Below, one piece after another: positions 59,865-64,000 of a DNA stretch of 64,000 nucleotides. Within the stretch, counting starts at the first letter, position 1. Each line of letters begins with the position of its first letter. The position numbers and the translations under genes are program-made. The notes under the pieces are model-generated. The model had not been told where the DNA came from. It made no database searches and was given only the letters and a program-made list of their open reading frames with translations. The stretch is from JAENWD01 sp963837165 (GTDB taxonomy: Bacteria > Acidobacteriota > Vicinamibacteria > Vicinamibacterales > JAENWD01): the NCBI GenBank assembly GCA_963837165.1, contig CAWIMD010000001.1:1-64000 (forward strand). Direction: 5' to 3'.

Positions 59865-62030
59865 TCACTTCGCGAGCGGGTCGGGCCGGAGCTGGAAGTG
59901 CAGCACCTTGCTCGTCGTGCCCTTGCCGGTCTCCATGTGGAAGGGCGCGCGCGTGCTGACCGTCGCCCAGAGGCCGCGCCCCTTCCAGCCCGCGTCCGGA
60001 TCATCGATGCGCCCGTCCATCCACTTCGTGTAGAAGCCCAGCGGGTAGGGCACGCGCAGCACGACCCACCTGCCGTCCTTGAGCGCCAGCAGGGCCTCCG
60101 ACTCGTTGCCGGTGTCGATTGGGGTGTTGCGCCCGAGGCCCAGCGTGTCGAACTGGTCCACCCAGGTGTAGTAGCTGCTCTCGGCGCTTCCGGAGGCCGA
60201 CACGCCGCCGATCTGCGGCAGCGGTTCCGGGTACAGTGTCCATCCCTCCGGGCAGTGCCTGCCGGTGGCGGTGGGCCCGTTCAGCGGGCCGGTGCACTTC
60301 CGCCGATCGAAGCTGGCCATGTGCCCGCTCGCCAGCGGCATCCAGACCACGCCGTCGCGATCGACGTCCATGCCGCGCGGCGAGTACCCGTGCACCGGCG
60401 CTTTCGCGTCGTCGAGCGGCGGCTCGTACACCTCGGCCAGCGTCGTCTCCGGCGGATTCGAGCCGGGCACGAGCCGGACGACCGCGCCGGGGAAGCCGAG
60501 CACCGATCCCCAGATGGACCCGTCGGGCGCGGGTGAGACGGCGTAGAACGCGGCCGGGTAGCGGGTGTCCCTGGCGGGATCGGCCGGCTGGCCGGGCTCG
60601 ACGTACGCGTCGCGCCGGCCGTTGCCGTTGGTGTCGATGACCAGGGCCGTCCAGCCCTGGGACGCGGCCTCGTCGCCCGTCTCCTCGAGCTTCTTCGTGT
60701 TCAGCCAGCCGACCACCTCGCCGCCGCCGCTCGTCCAGAGCGTGTTGTCCGCGTCCTCGGCGAACATCAGGTGATGCGTGCTGAAGCAGGTGCTGATGTG
60801 CGTGATCTGCTTCGTCTTCGGGTCGTACATCGCGAGCTGCCGGTACGACCGGTCCAGGGGAAAGAGGCGCGCGGACGGGTGGCCCGAGCCCGCACGGCAG
60901 AACGCCGGATTGTCCGGCGGCCGAACCGCCGAGGTGATCCACACGCGGCCCCGGCCGTCGAACATCGGGTTGTGCACGTTGTTGCGGCTCGTCCAGATCG
61001 CCTCGCGACCCCAGTAGGGCGACGGCTGCGGCATGTCCGGCGACGTGCGCGGCGTGGCGGGATCGCGGACCGTGAGCTCGACACGGCTCGTCCGGTTGTG
61101 CACGGGATCGAGCACGGGCAGGTAATCGGCGCTGAGCTCCAGCGATCCGTAGATCAGGCCGTGAGCGTTCACCGTCGGATTGCGCCGGTCCGTCGACACC
61201 TGGTCGTGCAGATAGGCCTTCGGGTCGGCCCAGTCCCACTCCGTGATGACGACGTTGCGTTCGAGGCCGGTCGGCCGCGGCGGCGACGGCGGCACGGCGC
61301 CGGTGCGGATGCGATCGGTCCAGTCCGCGAACATCGTGAACGCCCGGGGGCCGAGGCGGTTGATCGCCCCGATCATGTTGCCGCCCGCCTGCCCGGACTG
61401 GATGCGCCGCTCCCAGGCGGCCACCGACGTCGGAAAGGTGCCGAGCGCCGCCGGAATCTCGCGGGTCCCGCGGCTCCCGAGCTGATGACAGGCCAGGCAC
61501 CCGCCCGACTTCACGTTCCGCAGCCACTCGGCCTGGCTGTGAATGGCGGGTGAGATGCCGTTGTCACCGGTGCCCGGGAACTGATCGGGCGATGGGACCT
61601 GGAGCAGCGAGAACCAGTAGCCGGCCGGGTAGTACGCGGCCGCCGCGTGGGAGTCGGGCGCCGCCACGGCGCCGAGATCGAGCGTCCGGCCGGGCGTGGC
61701 AGCGACCTTCTCGGAATCGACCAGCCCGTACCCGCGCACCCAGACGCGATACGAGGCGGGAGGCAGATCGGGCAGCAGGTAGCGTCCGTGGTCGTCGGTC
61801 ACGACGATGCGGACGAACTTCGTGGGCAGGTCGGTGGTTTCCGCGATGACCCACACGCCGGCTTCGGGTCCATTCGCGCCACCCACGACGCCACCAATGT
61901 CATCGGCGTCCACGGGCACGGCCGCGGCCGGATCGCCCGTCGTGGCGGAGGCACCCGACCCGAGCGCGACACCAATCGAGGCGAACACTCCCGCCATCCC
62001 TCGCGTCCACCCGGTGTACCTCATCGTCAT
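59865..62030 (-). CDS. Secreted carboxypeptidase-regulatory plus propeller protein with one haem motif
   Basis: 721 residues with a signal peptide (WTRGMAGVFASIGVALGSGA). Residues about 40-100 are a CarboxypepD-like beta sandwich (VVTDDHGRYLLPDLPPASYR, VWVRGYGLVDSEKV). A single CxxCH site (GGCLACHQLG) follows at about 160. From about 230 on, a propeller resembling the streptogramin lyase (Vgb) group: REAIWTSRNNVHNPMFDGRG, ADNTLWTSGGGEVVGWLN, PDGSIWGSVLGFPGAVVRLV and GVVWMPLASGHMASFD. Fusion of a cytochrome-like motif with such a propeller is found in exported proteins of soil bacteria; the substrate is unknown. GGAGG is five bases ahead of the ATG at 62030. It converges with the ADOP gene. 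Confidence 0.82.
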   Translation of the reverse strand: MTMRYTGWTRGMAGVFASIGVALGSGASATTGDPAAAVPVDADDIGGVVGGANGPEAGVWVIAETTDLPTKFVRIVVTDDHGRYLLPDLPPASYRVWVRGYGLVDSEKVAATPGRTLDLGAVAAPDSHAAAAYYPAGYWFSLLQVPSPDQFPGTGDNGISPAIHSQAEWLRNVKSGGCLACHQLGSRGTREIPAALGTFPTSVAAWERRIQSGQAGGNMIGAINRLGPRAFTMFADWTDRIRTGAVPPSPPRPTGLERNVVITEWDWADPKAYLHDQVSTDRRNPTVNAHGLIYGSLELSADYLPVLDPVHNRTSRVELTVRDPATPRTSPDMPQPSPYWGREAIWTSRNNVHNPMFDGRGRVWITSAVRPPDNPAFCRAGSGHPSARLFPLDRSYRQLAMYDPKTKQITHISTCFSTHHLMFAEDADNTLWTSGGGEVVGWLNTKKLEETGDEAASQGWTALVIDTNGNGRRDAYVEPGQPADPARDTRYPAAFYAVSPAPDGSIWGSVLGFPGAVVRLVPGSNPPETTLAEVYEPPLDDAKAPVHGYSPRGMDVDRDGVVWMPLASGHMASFDRRKCTGPLNGPTATGRHCPEGWTLYPEPLPQIGGVSASGSAESSYYTWVDQFDTLGLGRNTPIDTGNESEALLALKDGRWVVLRVPYPLGFYTKWMDGRIDDPDAGWKGRGLWATVSTRAPFHMETGKGTTSKVLHFQLRPDPLAK

Positions 62031-62166
62031 CGCGGCCTCCGATCGACGGCGACCATAGCGCGAAGCGTCCGGGAGCGCAATCGGGGGACCCGAAAGCTGA
62101 TGCGTGCGGTGGGTTGTATCCTGAACTCCGGAGACCCGATCGACCCGATCCGTCGAGGTGACGCCC

Positions 62167-63018
62167 ATGGCCCGATCAATCTGGAACGGCTCCCTGTCGT
62201 TCGGCCTCGTCAGCATTCCCATCCAGGTGCATCCCGCGGTCAAGGACAGCCGGCCGCACTTCCGCATGCTGCACGCGAAGGATCGATCGCCGATCAGCTT
62301 CGAGCGCGTGTGCCGGAAGGAGGGCGAGTCGGTCGCCTGGGACGCCCTCGTCAAGGGCTACGAATACGAGAAGGGGCGCTTCGTCGTGCTCACCCGCGAG
62401 GACTTCGCGGCGGCCGCGGTGGAGAAGACGCGGCGCGTCGAGATCCTCGACTTCGTCGAGGCGCAGGCGATCGACGACCGCTATTTCGACACTCCGTACT
62501 ACCTGACACCGGGCAAGGGCGGCGATGTCGCCTATGCGCTGCTGCGCGAGGCGATCGCCGGTTCCGGCCGCATCGGGATCGGCAAGTTCGTGCTGCGCGA
62601 GGTGCAGCACCTGGCCGCGGTGGAGGCCATCGGCCGCGCGCTCGTGCTGTCCACCCTGAGGTTCGCCGACGAGCTCGTGGACGAGGGCACGCTCGACTTT
62701 CCCGCATCGAAGGGCGTGGACAGAAAGCAGCTGGCGCTCGCGCAGACGCTCATCGACAGCCTGTCCGGAGCATGGGAGCCCGGCAAGTACAAGGACGACT
62801 ACCGGGAGAATCTGATGCGGCTCATCAGGGCAAAGATGAAGGGACGCAAGGCACACCTGGCCGCCGAGGTGCCCGAACGCGAGTCGAACGTCGTGGATCT
62901 GATGGAGCGGCTCCGGCGGAGCCTGGCGGAATCGGGCAAGGCGGCGCGCCGGGCACGATCGGCGAGCCGGACGGCAGCCACGCGGAAGAAGCGTTCCCGC
63001 AAGCGTCACGCGGCCTGA
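62167..63018 (+). CDS. ku: Ku protein (bacterial non-homologous end joining)
   Basis: 283 residues. Homodimeric ring that binds DNA ends and recruits LigD. The start MARSIWNGSLSFGLVSIPIQ with VHPAVKDSRPHFRMLHAKD is the standard Ku opening; GYEYEKGRFVVLTREDF, YFDTPYYLTPGKGGDVAYAL and IGIGKFVLREVQHLAAVEA follow. The C-terminal tail after residue 240 is Lys/Arg/Ala-rich (ESGKAARRARSASRTAATRK), as in many Ku proteins, and probably contacts DNA. ATG at 62167 has GAGGTG upstream; an ATG at 62158 is possible. LigD is not in the window. Confidence 0.95.
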   Translation: MARSIWNGSLSFGLVSIPIQVHPAVKDSRPHFRMLHAKDRSPISFERVCRKEGESVAWDALVKGYEYEKGRFVVLTREDFAAAAVEKTRRVEILDFVEAQAIDDRYFDTPYYLTPGKGGDVAYALLREAIAGSGRIGIGKFVLREVQHLAAVEAIGRALVLSTLRFADELVDEGTLDFPASKGVDRKQLALAQTLIDSLSGAWEPGKYKDDYRENLMRLIRAKMKGRKAHLAAEVPERESNVVDLMERLRRSLAESGKAARRARSASRTAATRKKRSRKRHAA

Positions 63019-63038
63019 GCGCATCCGCCGTGCAGCCA

Positions 63039-63896
63039 TCAGCGGCGGCGGCGTCTCTCCTCGCCCATCTCGAGGGCCGGCGCGATGCCGGCCTCCGCCT
63101 CGTCGTCGTGGACCTGCCGCGCTTCCTGCGGCGTCGAGGCCGCCGGCGACACGGCCGTCGCGAGCGATTCGTCGAGCGGCAGGCGGCCACGGACCGCGCG
63201 GAGCTGATCCTCGTCGGTCAGGTCGAGACGCAGCGGGGTCAGCGAGACCCATCCCTGCTCGACCGCCCAGCGGTCGGTGCCCGACTCGGTGCCCGCGCGC
63301 GGCGTCACCGTGAACCAGAACAGATCGCGTCCCTGCGGGTCGGTGGTCGGGATGATGCGGCCGTCGTACTGCCGCACCGAGGCCCGCGTCCAGACCAGGC
63401 CGCGCGGCTGACGGGGGAAGTTCACGTTGACGAGGGTCAGCACCTGGTCGCGGAGCAGCGTCTCGAGGACTCGCCGGATCCAGGGCTTGAAGCGGTCGAA
63501 GTCGGGTTCGGCGCCCGCCGGGGCGCTCAGCGCGATGCCGCGGACTCCGAGCAATGCGGCCTGCTTGGCGGCCGCGAGCGTGCCCGAGTGCCAGACGGAG
63601 TTTCCGAGATTCAACCCGATGTTGAGCCCGGACAGGACGAGATCGACCTGGTCCCAGTGATGAATGCCCACGGCCACGCAGTCCGACGGCATCCCGTTCA
63701 CGCGGAACGCGGTCAGCCCGCCGATGTTGGTGGGTCGATATGACAGCGGCCGGGATGCAGTAATTGCCTGGCCCATCGCGGAGCGCTCCACGTCCGGGGC
63801 GACGACCCGGACCTCGCCGAACTCGCTCGCCACCTCGGCCAGGGTCTTGATTCCCGGGCTGTACACGCCGTCGTCATTCGATACGAGGATTCGCAT
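63039..63896 (-). CDS. surE: 5'/3'-nucleotidase SurE
   Basis: 285 residues. A metal-dependent phosphatase of nucleoside monophosphates. The N-terminus MRILVSNDDGVYSPGIKTLA carries the metal-binding DD pair; VRVVAPDVERSAMGQAIT contains the conserved Ser; NGMPSDCVAVGIHH and VLSGLNIGLNLGNSVWHSGT follow with the metal-binding Asn and the conserved Ser/Gly. The C-terminus is longer than usual (about 30 extra residues ending in Arg-rich EMGEERRRRR). It converges with ku, 20 bases between stops. ATG at 63896 is the family start. Confidence 0.95.
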   Translation of the reverse strand: MRILVSNDDGVYSPGIKTLAEVASEFGEVRVVAPDVERSAMGQAITASRPLSYRPTNIGGLTAFRVNGMPSDCVAVGIHHWDQVDLVLSGLNIGLNLGNSVWHSGTLAAAKQAALLGVRGIALSAPAGAEPDFDRFKPWIRRVLETLLRDQVLTLVNVNFPRQPRGLVWTRASVRQYDGRIIPTTDPQGRDLFWFTVTPRAGTESGTDRWAVEQGWVSLTPLRLDLTDEDQLRAVRGRLPLDESLATAVSPAASTPQEARQVHDDEAEAGIAPALEMGEERRRRR

Positions 63897-63936
63897 GCGT
63901 CTCCGGATTGCAAAGGTGTCGCCAGCCGCACCCGGA

Positions 63937-64000
63937 TCAGCTGGCCGACGGCACGGCGGGCGTGGATCTTGAATCGGGGCCGATGCCGTTGAGGTGCGGA
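63937..64000 (-). CDS. C-terminal end of a gene cut by the window edge
   Basis: A minus-strand frame runs in from the right edge and ends at the stop 63937-63939: HLNGIGPDSRSTPAVPSAS. It lies 40 bases ahead of surE in the same direction. PHLNGIG recalls the extreme C-terminus of seryl-tRNA synthetases, which neighbour surE in some Acidobacteriota, but 21 codons are too few to name it. Confidence 0.35.
   Translation of the reverse strand, partial: PHLNGIGPDSRSTPAVPSAS

Overview
The window is GC-rich DNA that fits an Acidobacteriota-type soil bacterium, most likely near the Vicinamibacteria. The hints are two large ADOP/MacB-type permease genes (one with its own PadR regulator), Tat-exported Gfo/Idh/MocA oxidoreductases, a Pkn-type kinase remnant, a VWFA-related secreted protein, long PAS-rich hybrid histidine kinases and SurE/Ku housekeeping. 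This assignment is inferred from gene content; there is no rRNA or other marker gene.

Layout. 1-0.75 kb: the 3' end of a tRNA, with a decayed tyrosine integrase running into it and an IS256-like transposase fragment behind; this looks like the edge of an integrated element. 0.8-10.2 kb: a patchwork of intact small genes (RDD protein, Fic protein, ArsR/AHSA1 pair, Tat oxidoreductase) and broken ones (kinase, HTH protein, serine hydrolase with its centre missing, headless ADOP permease). 10.2-15.3 kb, plus strand: an EF-P/EfpL-like factor, a secreted hypothetical protein, and a run of small envelope or stress-type proteins (LysM, basic protein, membrane coiled coil, SYLF, Met-rich secreted protein).

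30.0-15.3 kb, minus strand: one compact, probably co-transcribed block. In transcription order it holds a small membrane peptide, acetate kinase, a CopB-type ATPase, phosphoketolase, a complete N-type Na+-translocating ATPase operon (atpD-C-Q-R-B-E-F-A-G), phosphoglucomutase and a glycogen phosphorylase remnant. Together these would break hexose phosphates down to acetyl phosphate, make ATP through acetate kinase and couple ATP to Na+ export. The block carries about twenty frameshifts. They mostly read as single extra bases and leave recognisable protein on both sides. No frameshift was seen in the next 33 kb.

30.2-39.2 kb: an alcohol dehydrogenase wreck, then a minus-strand flavoprotein cluster (flavin monooxygenase, small dimeric-barrel protein, FAD monooxygenase) preceded by a TPR-LuxR regulator, then an overlapping pair: a HEAT-repeat protein and an HD-GYP phosphodiesterase-like protein that share the same N-terminal domain. 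39.3-54.5 kb: a VWFA protein, a five-PAS hybrid kinase, a lipoprotein plus a 902-residue protein ending in thioredoxin-like folds, a second Tat oxidoreductase, a DksA-like protein with a changed zinc site, a secreted metzincin-like protease and a Cache-type hybrid kinase. 54.7-64 kb: SGNH hydrolase, Asp/Glu racemase, a basic protein, PadR/ADOP pair, a propeller protein with one haem motif, Ku and SurE.

Most promising for novelty: the HEAT/HD-GYP pair with a duplicated N-terminal domain, the lipoprotein/902-residue fusion pair, and the energy module. Smaller items are operator-like repeats upstream of fic, at the arsR and padR starts, and ATTGACG heptamer arrays at gene ends.
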